In this document: positions 50,895-59,778 of the stretch, one piece after another
Layout: each line of letters begins with the position of its first letter
Position numbering within the stretch: the first letter of the stretch is position 1
From: Micavibrio sp.
GTDB taxonomy: Bacteria > Pseudomonadota > Alphaproteobacteria > Micavibrionales > UBA2020
Direction: 5' to 3'
NCBI GenBank assembly: GCA_028283745.1
Contig: JAPWJZ010000006.1
Span: 62,001-126,000, forward strand
Length of the DNA: 64,000 bases
Position numbers and translations under genes: made by a program
The notes under the pieces: model-generated
Database searches by the model: none
What the model was told of the DNA's origin: nothing
What the model saw: the letters and a program-made list of their open reading frames with translations, nothing else

Positions 50895-52247
50895 CTATAA
50901 CGTATTCTTGACCGTTTGCGGTCGCCGTGATGGCTGCGCCGGGCGAATGGTATCATCCGCCGCAACACCGCCCGCCATGGTTGGCGCCGCGTAGTTTACT
51001 TTAACGTCATGTGGCTGCGCCTGGAAGAAGAATTCACTGAACGCGCTATTGAAAACCACGGGCTTTGCCGTGGTTTGATAGGCTAAATACGATGTCATCG
51101 TCTCCGCCGCCAGCTGGTCGGTTACCACGGTCGTGGGCGTGTCGGGCGCGTAATCCGCATTGCGCCCATGGGGGGATTCACCGCAGCGGCAGATGGCAAG
51201 GTTTTCAGGCCGTGCGCCCATCACCTCGCCCCACTTGTCCAGCGTCACCGGGCCGTCAAACAGCGAAGGGTCAATCACCATGTCCTGTACGGAACCATCC
51301 GGCATGGTGACGGGAATTGCCGCGGCCACGTGGTACCACCATTCCACCTGCTTGCCATCGGGCGTATCCACCCTCAAGCGCTGGTCATCGGTTTCAAAAG
51401 CCCAGGCTTTCTTCGGTGTCAGCCCCATGTCAAACATGCGCTTGCACATGATGTGCGCGCGGGCATAGCAGCCATCGGCGGCATAGCCGAAGGCGACGTT
51501 CTCCATGTTGGCGAGGTGGTCAAAAATTTTCGCCGCCTGCTCCGGCGTGACGGGCTCCGGCGGTGTTTGCGGAAAAATGTACCGTTCCGCCGCCGGCTTG
51601 CCGATGCCAAACATCGACAGAATGGCATTGCGCCGCCAGTCAAGGCCGCGGGCTACCGGATAATCGGCCGTATCGCCCTTTATTGTCTCTTTGCCGAAGC
51701 TCTGCGGTTCAATGGGCGTCAGCCGCGATTTGCGCTCGGGAATATGCAGGTTATGCTGGTTTTCGGGCGACGTTTTCTCGCCGCGCGCCAGCAATACGTC
51801 GCGCAGCTCGCGCTTGCTGTCCATGAGCAGTTTGATCAGGTCTTCGCGCTCGACCTTCGCTTTGTCACTGGCTTTGCGCATGTCGTCGAAGGATTTTTTC
51901 AATTCCTCGGCAAATTCGCGGTGCATGGTGGTTGTTTCCGGCAGCATTGCTTCCGCCGAAAAGCCCAAGGATGACTGCCACATTTTCTTGCGTGCTTCAT
52001 CCATCCGCGCCAGCACATCATCCATCGGGTTGGGGGCCGGGTTGGGCGCCGGGTTGGGCGCCGGATTGGGCATCTGGTTAGCATTTTTGTTTTCTGGCGG
52101 CGCTGGCGGCATAAAATTGCTGGTGATGGTGGGCGGCTTTTGCTCAATCGGCACGGGGCGCACGTCTTCAAATAGCGCGCGACGCGCGCCTTGCGGCGCG
52201 GCTTCGGCAGCACGGTTAAACAGCTTGCGGAAGTTTTCCCATTTCAT
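50895..52247 (-). CDS. Protein-glutaminase-like protein (transglutaminase-fold Cys-His-Asp)
   Basis: A 450-residue protein. A low-complexity N-terminus with PNPAPNPAPNPAPNP (~60-75) and a long helical stretch (~78-165) precede the C-terminal domain: GCYARAHIMCKRMF (Cys260), WWYHVAAAIPV (His306) and DMVIDPSLFDGPVT (Asp326). That is the pattern of bacterial protein-glutamine glutaminases, which deamidate protein glutamines. No signal peptide is seen, unlike the secreted Chryseobacterium enzyme. The start ATG 52247 has no ribosome site; TATAAT lies 6 bases upstream, so the mRNA may be leaderless. Confidence 0.85.
   Translation of the reverse strand: MKWENFRKLFNRAAEAAPQGARRALFEDVRPVPIEQKPPTITSNFMPPAPPENKNANQMPNPAPNPAPNPAPNPMDDVLARMDEARKKMWQSSLGFSAEAMLPETTTMHREFAEELKKSFDDMRKASDKAKVEREDLIKLLMDSKRELRDVLLARGEKTSPENQHNLHIPERKSRLTPIEPQSFGKETIKGDTADYPVARGLDWRRNAILSMFGIGKPAAERYIFPQTPPEPVTPEQAAKIFDHLANMENVAFGYAADGCYARAHIMCKRMFDMGLTPKKAWAFETDDQRLRVDTPDGKQVEWWYHVAAAIPVTMPDGSVQDMVIDPSLFDGPVTLDKWGEVMGARPENLAICRCGESPHGRNADYAPDTPTTVVTDQLAAETMTSYLAYQTTAKPVVFNSAFSEFFFQAQPHDVKVNYAAPTMAGGVAADDTIRPAQPSRRPQTVKNTL
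52027..52074. repeat. Four 12-bp tandem repeats inside the glutaminase-like gene
   Basis: Units of 12 bp (GGGTTGGGCGCC and variants) occur at 52027-52038, 52039-52050, 52051-52062 and 52063-52074; the middle two are identical. On the coding strand they give the Asn-Pro-Ala-Pro repeat. Such arrays can expand or contract in frame. Confidence 0.9.
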
Positions 52248-52260
52248 GATGGCATTATAG

Positions 52261-52295
52261 CAAAGACCGCTTAACAGCCTGTTAAGCGGTCTTTG
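52261..52295. terminator. 16-bp perfect palindrome between heparinase and glutaminase-like genes
   Basis: Arms 52261-52276 and 52280-52295 pair perfectly over 16 bp with a 3-base loop. It lies 25 bases after the heparinase stop and directly upstream of the -10-like TATAAT of the next gene. It probably terminates the heparinase transcript, although the U tract is short (UUUG). It could also act as an operator. Confidence 0.6.
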
Positions 52296-52319
52296 TGATT
52301 TATCCAATTGAAATCGTTA

Positions 52320-53963
52320 TCAGATTTTTTCGCGTTTCAGTTCCCAGCCGACCGTGGTGGTGGTATTGGCTGTCACGCCCGTCAGGACGATTTGCAGCGT
52401 TTTGCGGGGCACTTCACCTTCGCCGGCATAGACGCTGTCTTCAACCGCAATGGTCACGCCTTCGGGCGCGGTGAAGCGCCAGCCGGTGCCGCTGCGGGCG
52501 CGGAGCAGCACTTCGCGGCCTTCATTGATGAGCGATGCCTGAATTTGCGGATGCAGGTGGAAACGCACGGCGAAATGCACGCCCGACTTACCCGCCAGCT
52601 GGTCTTCACCCGAGAGCGTTTCGCCGTTGTCCTGCAGGCGGACGCGGCGGTGGTGCGTAAGGCCATGCCGCGGCAGGTAGCCGTTGTGGCTGCCTTCGAT
52701 CATGGCGATGGTTTCATCTTCATGGCGCTTGAAGCGCACGTCGGGGCGGTTCGACAGCAGGCCGTTATCATCGAACTGGCAGGCGTTGCGGTGGTCGCAG
52801 ACCAGCGTGGTATGCGCGGCGGTGGAGCGCAGCAGGTCACGCCACTTGCCCTTTACTTCGGAGGTGCCGCAGTTGACGAAAACGCGGTCGCGCCCGAAGC
52901 TGTATTCAAAGCTGAGCAAGCCCGCATGCGCGCGGTCGGCGTAACGCGAACCCAGCGGCAGAGACACGTCCATGATAAGGCTGGAGCGGCCCTGATTGAT
53001 GCGTTCATAGCCGCAATGCGGCAGCGACTTCATGGCCTTGCCGCGTGCGCCGGAGTGCATGAGCGTCGCTTCGGCGATGTTGGAATTGCCTTCCTGCGCG
53101 CCGTTGAACTGGCATAATGCGCCGTCCTGATGGCGGAAGAATTTCACGGCGGGCGCGATGCGGTCAATCGCGTGCTGCAGTTCTTCGGGCATTTCGACAC
53201 GCGCGGCGGTCAGCGCCGTGCGCAGGTCGACCAGAATTTGCAGGAATTCAAACGTCGATTGCGGGCAGCGGGAAATGTGGCCGCCATCCGCCAGGATTTG
53301 TTCCTTGATCTGGTGGCGAATGCCCTGGAACGCCTGCTCCAGACGCGGCTCGCCTTCATCAAGGCAGAGGCCGGAATAGGCAAGGCCCTTGTAGGCGCGC
53401 ATCAGCGGAATGCCGTACAGGCTGCCGGGCAGCGATTTAGACAAGTGGCGCGCCTGACGCAGCAGGCTCGAGAAATATTCCTTGCGGAACATGTCATCGG
53501 CGGCGGCGCAGAAAAAGTCGTGGAAGGAAATCCACGCGGCGATGCGCATGCCGGTCACATCCGGGCGCCATGCCGCGGTTTCGGGTTTTTCGTAGCGGTT
53601 GAGCCAGTTGCCGACCATTTCGCGGGCCATGCGGCGCGCGCGTTCGCCGCCGACGGATCGCAGGTCGCGCAGCCATTCAAAGCCGTGCAATTCGGCAAGC
53701 CATTCGGGCTTTGCGCCCGCGGGCTCCCACGACAGGCTTTCTTTTTCAATCGTCTGGCCCGCAAAGCGGAAGATGCCCGCAATCATTTCGCGGCCGCGCT
53801 GCGTTTCACCCGGCCAGGGGTCGGGCGGGACCACCTTCAAATGGTCGGGCACGCGATGCGGCAGGCTCAGGCTGGACAATGGATTTGCCAGCACGTTGCC
53901 CAGCACGATGCGCTGCAGCGGACGGATTCCCTTATAGATGAGACCTGTGTCTGTCAGAAACAT
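52320..53963 (-). CDS. Heparinase II/III family protein
   Basis: A 547-residue protein with the alginate/heparin-lyase layout. An alpha-helical N-terminal half has WLNRYEKPETAAWRPDVTG, RIAAWISFHDFF and ADGGHISRCPQSTFEFLQ (landmark DGGHISRCP). A beta-sandwich half has YERINQGRSSLIMD and HDSGA-like SGARGKAM. Alphaproteobacterial copies next to rsmB or rpe genes are common and have no proven substrate; lyase activity on an acidic polysaccharide is inferred. No signal peptide is obvious. It follows rpe on the same strand after 65 bases. Confidence 0.9.
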   Translation of the reverse strand: MFLTDTGLIYKGIRPLQRIVLGNVLANPLSSLSLPHRVPDHLKVVPPDPWPGETQRGREMIAGIFRFAGQTIEKESLSWEPAGAKPEWLAELHGFEWLRDLRSVGGERARRMAREMVGNWLNRYEKPETAAWRPDVTGMRIAAWISFHDFFCAAADDMFRKEYFSSLLRQARHLSKSLPGSLYGIPLMRAYKGLAYSGLCLDEGEPRLEQAFQGIRHQIKEQILADGGHISRCPQSTFEFLQILVDLRTALTAARVEMPEELQHAIDRIAPAVKFFRHQDGALCQFNGAQEGNSNIAEATLMHSGARGKAMKSLPHCGYERINQGRSSLIMDVSLPLGSRYADRAHAGLLSFEYSFGRDRVFVNCGTSEVKGKWRDLLRSTAAHTTLVCDHRNACQFDDNGLLSNRPDVRFKRHEDETIAMIEGSHNGYLPRHGLTHHRRVRLQDNGETLSGEDQLAGKSGVHFAVRFHLHPQIQASLINEGREVLLRARSGTGWRFTAPEGVTIAVEDSVYAGEGEVPRKTLQIVLTGVTANTTTTVGWELKREKI

Positions 53964-54028
53964 TCAAAAAACCCCTTATGCGCCCGCGACCCCTCGCGGA
54001 ACACACACCCCTTGGTAAGTACAAACCC

Positions 54029-54679
54029 CTAACCGCGAAGCCGCCGTATGGCTTCTTCGTAGTTTTTTTCTTTGAAGACTGCCGTCCCCGCCACAAGCAC
54101 GTCGGCCCCTGCCTTGATGACTTGCGGTGCGGTTTCAGCATTGATGCCGCCGTCGACTTCAAGGTCTATTGCCCGGCCGCATGCCGTAATGCGTTCGCGG
54201 ACAGCCTTGATTTTATCGAGCAGCGGTAAGAACTTTTGGCCCCCGAAGCCGGGGTTGACCGTCATGACAAGGACGAGATCAATCTCGTCCATCAGATAGT
54301 CGAGAATGGACAGCGGCGTTGCGGGATTAAGTGAAATGCCCGCTTTCTTGCCGAATGACTTGATCAGTTGCACGGTACGGTGCGGATGCGCCCCCGCTTC
54401 CGGATGGAACGTGATGATATCCGCACCCGCCTTGGCGAAGCCTTCCACGAAGGCATCCACGGGGGAAATCATCAGGTGAACATCGAACGTCTTTTTCGTA
54501 ACTTTGCGCAAAGATTCAAGCACTACCGGGCCGAAGGTAATGTTCGGCACGAAATGACCGTCCATAACATCCAGATGGATATAATCCGCCCCTGCCGCAT
54601 CGACGCTTTGAATTTCTTCACCAAGCTTCGAAAAATCTGCGGATAAAACTGAAGGCGCTATGCGAACCCGTTGACTCAT
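54029..54679 (-). CDS. rpe: Ribulose-phosphate 3-epimerase
   Basis: A 216-residue TIM barrel interconverting ribulose-5-P and xylulose-5-P in the pentose phosphate and Calvin pathways. Landmarks: [36 protein letters not shown] (metal ligands), [23 protein letters not shown] and [11 protein letters not shown]. The stop at 54029 is followed by the heparinase gene. Confidence 0.97.
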   Translation of the reverse strand: MSQRVRIAPSVLSADFSKLGEEIQSVDAAGADYIHLDVMDGHFVPNITFGPVVLESLRKVTKKTFDVHLMISPVDAFVEGFAKAGADIITFHPEAGAHPHRTVQLIKSFGKKAGISLNPATPLSILDYLMDEIDLVLVMTVNPGFGGQKFLPLLDKIKAVRERITACGRAIDLEVDGGINAETAPQVIKAGADVLVAGTAVFKEKNYEEAIRRLRG

Positions 54680-54853
54680 AACTCTTTTATACTCGCTGCC
54701 TGCGAATCGGGCAACCGAAAAAAGTTGATTCCGTCAATTTAGCTGCGGCAGTTTTCTTAATGCGCCGCTTCATCATCATGCCGCATGACAAATGGCGAAT
54801 TTGCGGTAGAATATTTCTCCTCTCCCCCCGCCTGCACGTGAAAGACTTTTTCC

Positions 54854-55522
54854 ATGACCATGCCCCGCACCGTCGAGCCTGAATTGATGGATGACGCCGA
54901 ACAGGCCGCCGCTTACGACGCCGCCGATTTTTCGCACAGTCACAGCCAGCGCGTGACGCTTTTTGAACGCTGCTTCGCACGCCCGCTGTCCGGCACGGTG
55001 CTGGACCTCGGCTGCGGATCGGGCGATGTACTGGAGCGGTTTGCGAAAAAATTCACCGCCGCGAAATTCATCGGCATCGACGGCTCCGCCCCCATGCTCG
55101 ACCTTGCGGAAGGACGCATTGATTCCGCAAACCTCAGCTCGCGCGTTTCCTTCGCGCAGGCCTTCATCCCCTCGCCCGATATTCCAAAGAACGATTACAC
55201 CGTCATCATGAGCCACAGCCTGCTACACCACCTGCACGAACCTGCGGTGCTGTGGCAGACGATAAAAGAACATGCCTGCCCCGGCACTTTCATCTTCGTT
55301 GCCGACCTGCGCCGCCCGGAAAGCGAAAGCGCCGCGCAGCACCTCATCGACACGCTCGCGGGCAACGAGCCGGAAGTGCTGCGCCGCGATTTCTACAACT
55401 CCCTCTGCGCCGCCTTCACCGCCGACGAAATCAAGCACCAGCTGGATGCCGCCGGGCTACAAGACCTGCGTGTCGAGGAAACCGGCGACATTCACGTTCT
55501 CGCGCATGGCTTCCTACGCTAA
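54854..55522 (+). CDS. Class I SAM-dependent methyltransferase (222 aa)
   Basis: A Rossmann methyltransferase: VLDLGCGSGDVLERFAKKF (SAM motif I, ~46-64), IGIDGSAPMLDLAEGR, and DYTVIMSHSLLHHLHEPAVLW. The N-terminus EPELMDDAEQAAAYDAADFS and FIFVADLRRPESESAAQHLI suggest a small-molecule or tRNA/quinone-type enzyme, but the substrate is not identifiable. It diverges from rpe and is the last chromosomal-looking gene before the mobile element. Confidence 0.88.
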   Translation: MTMPRTVEPELMDDAEQAAAYDAADFSHSHSQRVTLFERCFARPLSGTVLDLGCGSGDVLERFAKKFTAAKFIGIDGSAPMLDLAEGRIDSANLSSRVSFAQAFIPSPDIPKNDYTVIMSHSLLHHLHEPAVLWQTIKEHACPGTFIFVADLRRPESESAAQHLIDTLAGNEPEVLRRDFYNSLCAAFTADEIKHQLDAAGLQDLRVEETGDIHVLAHGFLR

Positions 55523-55755
55523 CAACATTCATCGTTATCATTCTGGGCGCGGCAAAGAACCACCCGTTCAAGCAAGAAAGGGGAAGCTTTCACTTCGCTC
55601 AGGATGAGAGATATATCATAAATATATATTATTAAATGATATTTTAAGATATAATCAGAAATACATCCCCTGCACAGATATGCAGGATCAAGGACTTAGC
55701 AAAAAAATCTGCACGGAATCTGCACAGCCCACCGGATTAAAGGATAGGAGGGAAT

Positions 55756-57183
55756 ATGGCCTTCGTCACCGACAAGGAAGAACTGAAACCCGGCCTGATT
55801 ATCTTCCGCAGGGGCGATGTTGATCATCGCATGTGGTATTGCCGCATGAAGCTGCCCAAGGCAGACCGTTACAAGACCGTTTCCCTGAAAACAACCGATA
55901 TCGATGCCGCCCGCGAACGGGCCTACGATAAAGATGCGGAAATCCGCGTCATGATCAAACATGACGTTCCTGTATTCAACCGCCCCTTCCGCGAGGTGGC
56001 GCGGGAATACCTGTTGACCCAAGAGGCCAGAGCCTTGCGCGGCGAAATTTCCGCAGAAAGGCCGAAGAAACTCCGTGCCGTGATTGAAGGCACATTGGAT
56101 AAATACGTCGGTTCCACGCAGGTTCATCTTATCGGTGACGACCTTTGGGGCGATTATCCGGCATGGCGGCGCGTCAACGGCGCGGGGCGCAACAAACGCA
56201 ACGGTGTCCGTGAAGTATCGGAAGACATGGCAAAAGCCTTTGCCGACAAGGAGGCCGAGCGTCTTGCCAAGGTTCAACAGACAAAGGGCATAAAGGTATC
56301 AAAACCGATCAAGGTAAAACCTTCCGAAGACCGGGATATTCCCTTCATCAGCGATTCCACCATCCGCTTTGAAATGTCCATCTTCGGCGCGGTCATGACT
56401 TACGCGATCAAGAAACGCTATGTTCCGGCCAGCCAGCGGTTCGACGAGCGCCCGAAGCTGAAGACCATGCGCCGGGAGGAGTTTACGCTGGAAGAATACC
56501 GCAAGCTCCATGTCACAGGGCGCAAATGGATTGCCGCCGCTGATAAACCGGCGAGCGTCTGGTACCGCACCGTCACCTACAATATGATCCTGATTGCCTG
56601 CAATACCGGCATGAGGCCGCCAGAGATGAAAAACCTGCGCTGGCGCGACATCATGCCCGCAAAAGACCGCGAGGGCCGGGAGATTGTCGTGCTGTTCGTT
56701 CAAGGCAAGAGCAAATCCCGCAAGCTGGTCGCCCCGAAAAGTGTGGGCGATTATCTGGAACGCATCCGCGCGATTTCCCGCGCCACAAAGCCGGAGGACA
56801 GGGTATTCACGAATATTACGGGAAAACCCACAAAGTCCTTATACAACTCGCTGATCGGAGACCTTCTGACGGAGGCGAATTTGCGCGAAGGCGCGCAAGG
56901 CGTTCCGCGCTCGACCTACTGCTTCCGGCATACTTACGCAACGCTTCGCTTGCAGGAAGGCGTTGACGTTTATTTCCTTGCGGAGCAAATGGGAACTTCC
57001 GTCAAAATGATCGAAGACCACTATGGCCACGTCAATACTATCAAACACGCGGACCGCGTGTTGCAGGGCATGGCGGGATGGGAAGTGCCGCCATCCGACC
57101 TTATCGACGCCAAGGCCAAGGCGTCGAAAGCGGCCAAGAGCCGCGACAAATCCGCCAAAGGAAAGCGCGACAAGCCGCGCTGA
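55756..57183 (+). CDS. Tyrosine-type site-specific integrase
   Basis: A 475-residue integrase. The N-terminal SAM-like/arm-binding region (~60-110) is followed by a catalytic domain: CNTGMRPPEMKNLRW (first Arg), STYCFRHTYATLRL (Arg of box II, with Tyr in place of the usual first His), and SVKMIEDHYGHV with the nucleophilic Tyr. The last ~35 residues are Lys/Ala/Arg-rich. ATG 55756 follows AGGAGGG. It should insert the element by recombination between att sites, presumably in the adjacent 55.5-55.75 kb. Confidence 0.95.
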   Translation: MAFVTDKEELKPGLIIFRRGDVDHRMWYCRMKLPKADRYKTVSLKTTDIDAARERAYDKDAEIRVMIKHDVPVFNRPFREVAREYLLTQEARALRGEISAERPKKLRAVIEGTLDKYVGSTQVHLIGDDLWGDYPAWRRVNGAGRNKRNGVREVSEDMAKAFADKEAERLAKVQQTKGIKVSKPIKVKPSEDRDIPFISDSTIRFEMSIFGAVMTYAIKKRYVPASQRFDERPKLKTMRREEFTLEEYRKLHVTGRKWIAAADKPASVWYRTVTYNMILIACNTGMRPPEMKNLRWRDIMPAKDREGREIVVLFVQGKSKSRKLVAPKSVGDYLERIRAISRATKPEDRVFTNITGKPTKSLYNSLIGDLLTEANLREGAQGVPRSTYCFRHTYATLRLQEGVDVYFLAEQMGTSVKMIEDHYGHVNTIKHADRVLQGMAGWEVPPSDLIDAKAKASKAAKSRDKSAKGKRDKPR

Positions 57184-57187
57184 CCGT

Positions 57188-57231
57188 GAAACCCCATTGT
57201 CCGGCTCGGACACTTGAAATGGGGTTTCCTT
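57188..57231 (+). terminator. Terminator after the integrase gene
   Basis: The outer stem GAAACCCCAT/ATGGGGTTTC (57188-57197 with 57219-57228) encloses an inner stem TGTCCG/CGGACA (57198-57203 with 57207-57212); CTTTTTA follows. It starts 5 bases after the integrase stop. Confidence 0.8.
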
Positions 57232-57346
57232 TTTATAAACGCGCCCTGATTGCCAGAGCCGCTGGCGGAGGCGGGGCGCATATCAATAAAGATGCACTCT
57301 ATATAAAACCCTGCGCTGCTGGCGCGGCGCAGGGTGGAAGCAGCTG

Positions 57347-57547
57347 TTAGAAACAGAGAGCAAGAGGTTTAAGCCTCCGTTTTCCTGCAAGGACGTGCAG
57401 GATGTTTTGCAGCGTGATTTTGGCCAGCGGGCAATCGTCGATGTTGAGATTTCGGCTTGCGAGATCGGAAAGTATCGCGTGGTATTTCTGGCGCAGCTCG
57501 GTTTCGGTCAGGGGTTCGAGTTCCGCTTGCGTGATGAGGTAGGCCAT
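57347..57547 (-). CDS. Small element-associated protein (66 aa)
   Basis: A 66-residue helical protein starting MAYLITQAELEPLTETELRQ, with a probable helix-loop-helix and a single Cys. ATG 57547 is preceded by AGGAGCGGCAA, a strong ribosome site. Small proteins like this accompany integrase/relaxase elements; DNA binding or regulation is possible. It is convergent with the integrase gene. Confidence 0.75.
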   Translation of the reverse strand: MAYLITQAELEPLTETELRQKYHAILSDLASRNLNIDDCPLAKITLQNILHVLAGKRRLKPLALCF

Positions 57548-58195
57548 TTGCCGCTCCTGTCTTTCGACCCGCGACCATCGCGGGCTTCATGACGCGGACA
57601 GGGCAGCGCGTTCGGATGGGCGCACTTGATGGAACGCAGTGGAGAAGCCCTTCAGGGCTTGCGCCCGGAAAGACGAACCGATGACAGGATGCGTAATAAG
57701 AAGACCGGCGTAGCGGGAAGAAGGGACGGAAGGAAAAACCGCTCATCTACAAAAAGAGGAATTTGAATATCTGGCCGGAACGGGATAAGCCGTGAAAAGC
57801 AGTTATCGGATATAGCGGCGGCATCGACACCGGATAAACCGCAATAAAAATCACTCTTCAAAAATCCAGCCCCCGGGCGAATTGTCGCAAGCGACAACCG
57901 CGCTTTACTCGCTGATGCTCACGAAGCCGGGCAAGCCGTCTTCGCCCATGCGGGTGACAATCGCTTTCGCGATAAGCGGAATTAAAAATCAGGAAGAAGG
58001 GGCTTGCGCCCCTCGCCAGCGCAAGGGTCTTTGATGAACGGCGCAGGCCGTATCCCCATGTTTCCGCACTGCGTTTGTGCAACACGGGTGATACCCCTCG
58101 GCCTGCGCCGCCCTTGCGCCGTCACACCCCGTCCTCGCTCGCCGCTTGGCGTTCGGGTTTCATGCGAAACCCGCAGAACCAAGAAAGGAAGAGCC
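57548..58195. other. Palindrome-rich non-coding spacer (about 650 bases)
   Basis: No gene is supported. Short perfect hairpins with tiny loops recur: 57568-57584 (CCCGCGA/TCGCGGG), 57645-57660 (AAGCCCT/AGGGCTT), 57882-57897 (TTGTCGC/GCGACAA), 57998-58013 (AGGGGC/GCCCCT), 58154-58173 (CGGGTTT/AAACCCG), plus the nested palindrome listed separately. No two share sequence. The pattern matches the spacer at 62.5-63.5 kb. Confidence 0.8.
58019..58119. repeat. Nested palindrome of about 100 bases
   Basis: Two stems nest: GCGCAAGGG/CCCTTGCGC (58019-58027 with 58111-58119) and, inside, the 12-bp CGGCGCAGGCCG/CGGCCTGCGCCG (58039-58050 with 58099-58110). TATCCCC/GGGTGATA (one bulge) and GCAC/GTGC extend it inwards. 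It could form a cruciform or a stable RNA. Confidence 0.85.
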
Positions 58196-58453
58196 ATGAA
58201 TACCGAATATCAAACGATCAACTGGAACGGCCTGACGCTGGAAATCACGCTGGAACAAGACAGCGTTACGTCCCGGATTGCAGGCGAGCAGCATATTTCC
58301 CTGAAAGTCACTTCTCCCGCACAAGCAAGCCCCGTCATGCACGACACTTTCGCCGCTTCCCTTATCCAATCTGCAGGGGGAGCTGTGGGTTTTGTCGACG
58401 TGATGCTGTCGGCGCGGCTGGCGACGCATTCGGAATGCTGGGATGTTGTATGA
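58196..58453 (+). CDS. Small hypothetical protein (85 aa)
   Basis: An 85-residue soluble protein beginning MNTEYQTINWNGLTLEITLE, with a beta-rich N-terminus and a short Ala/Val C-terminal segment (GFVDVMLSARLATHSECWDVV is its end; landmark HSECW). ATG 58196 follows AAGAAAGGAAGAG, a strong ribosome site. It probably belongs to the element. Function unknown. Confidence 0.75.
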   Translation: MNTEYQTINWNGLTLEITLEQDSVTSRIAGEQHISLKVTSPAQASPVMHDTFAASLIQSAGGAVGFVDVMLSARLATHSECWDVV

Positions 58454-58631
58454 GGCAGTCGTTGCCAAATTGAATGCCCGAAGAGTGCCGTCATTCTCTG
58501 GCGGGAAGTGGCATGGTGTAACAGTCAATCGTATCCATCTAGATGTACATAATCTAAAAATGACTCTATTTTCGTTAAAAAATACGGTATCTGTTAAATA
58601 AGAAGAGATAGCGTTTGAGGAAGTATTCGGA

Positions 58632-59669
58632 ATGGTAGTCGGATTAATACCCCGTAAAAGGCTCTCAAATATTCCCGCTCACTTAAGGGAAAGGCATGAG
58701 TATTGCTTTTTCCTACATGATGAATGCGTTCGTCTTTTAAAGGAATATGAGGCGGCAAAAGCTAACGTCGTAAAAATCAAATTTACAGATCGAAAAACCG
58801 CACAAAAATTTGAAAAAATAGCCGATACTGCCGATGGTATAGAGGCTCTACGGACGACAGGGTATGCAGAAGAAGCGAAACGTGTGATTATAAATCAAAT
58901 CACTATGGCGATGGTTTCTGACTGTCTGCACCATATGTTTGAAGGGCTAAAGTGCTTTGAAAAGCGTAAGTTTATTGTCGCCCTCAATCTTCTAAGAAAG
59001 CCTCTAAAGGACAATCTTCTTTATCTTTCGTGGATGTTAGGAGATGAAGAGGAATTTTATAGGGAGTTTACCAACGGTAATCCAGAAAGATTGGCGCACT
59101 CACGGCTGGGTAACTTCAGAGCTAGCATGTTTTCTAAGGCAATTTTACAGACTGGCTTAGGTTCTATGGATGGAGAATCTTTAAACGACATACTTTTTAA
59201 TAGAAAAAATTCATCCGGCCTAGAGCGACTATTCCAACATGCAGTACACCTTATCACTGTTCAAAATATTGAGCTGAAAACATCGCCAGAAAACTTCAAT
59301 TTCATTTTTAAAAGATATACGGATGATGATATCTACCAAGCAGTTTATGAACATTTGCCCTACATAGTATTGTTTTTAAGTCATGTAATAGTGGGCTTGT
59401 TTAATAGGATGCGCAATATGGATGGGGGAAGTTATAAAGCCTTTTATGTACGAAGTACACATGCTTTCTTTTTAATAGAAGATAGAAATAATGGTAAATC
59501 ACCGGAATTAGTTGATGAAGCCTTACAAAGGCATATCATCTGCGCGCACTGTCACAAAAGCCTAAAAGCTACGCGCCTTAACATGCTGAAAATAATGATG
59601 ACTGAATCCTTTCGTTGTACTTTTTGTAGGAGAAATAATGAGTTCCCCTTCTCGTGGATTTTTGACTAG
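58632..59669 (+). CDS. AT-rich cargo protein with C-terminal zinc ribbon (345 aa)
   Basis: A 345-residue protein whose gene is clearly more AT-rich than its neighbours, a sign of separate origin. The N-terminal half is helical and Leu/Lys-rich (VALNLLRKPLKDNLLYLSWML). The C-terminus has ICAHCHKSLKA and FRCTFCRRNNE, two CxxC pairs ~28 residues apart, a likely zinc ribbon. No known family. The start is ATG 58632 with GAGGAAG upstream. It lies alone between the palindromic spacer and the mobilization genes, a typical cargo position; a defence or regulatory role is speculation. Confidence 0.8.
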   Translation: MVVGLIPRKRLSNIPAHLRERHEYCFFLHDECVRLLKEYEAAKANVVKIKFTDRKTAQKFEKIADTADGIEALRTTGYAEEAKRVIINQITMAMVSDCLHHMFEGLKCFEKRKFIVALNLLRKPLKDNLLYLSWMLGDEEEFYREFTNGNPERLAHSRLGNFRASMFSKAILQTGLGSMDGESLNDILFNRKNSSGLERLFQHAVHLITVQNIELKTSPENFNFIFKRYTDDDIYQAVYEHLPYIVLFLSHVIVGLFNRMRNMDGGSYKAFYVRSTHAFFLIEDRNNGKSPELVDEALQRHIICAHCHKSLKATRLNMLKIMMTESFRCTFCRRNNEFPFSWIFD

Positions 59670-59778
59670 AGATCCCACCGTCGAGGCTCAGAAAGAAGCC
59701 TTCCCATTTAGAGCGTATATACTCGGTGTAGCGTTTTCCCGCTAGATGACAAAGTCTGTGATTTTCCAGCACCGTGGT

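Noticed and set aside
55523..55755. tRNA gene as integration target beside the integrase
   Set aside because: No cloverleaf or T-arm sequence could be found; the stretch is AT-rich and lies after a methyltransferase gene.
57548..58195. Hairpin series as a CRISPR array or attC/integron cassettes
   Set aside because: The stems do not repeat a common sequence at regular spacing, there are no cas genes or integron integrase, and no cassette-like attC core sites.
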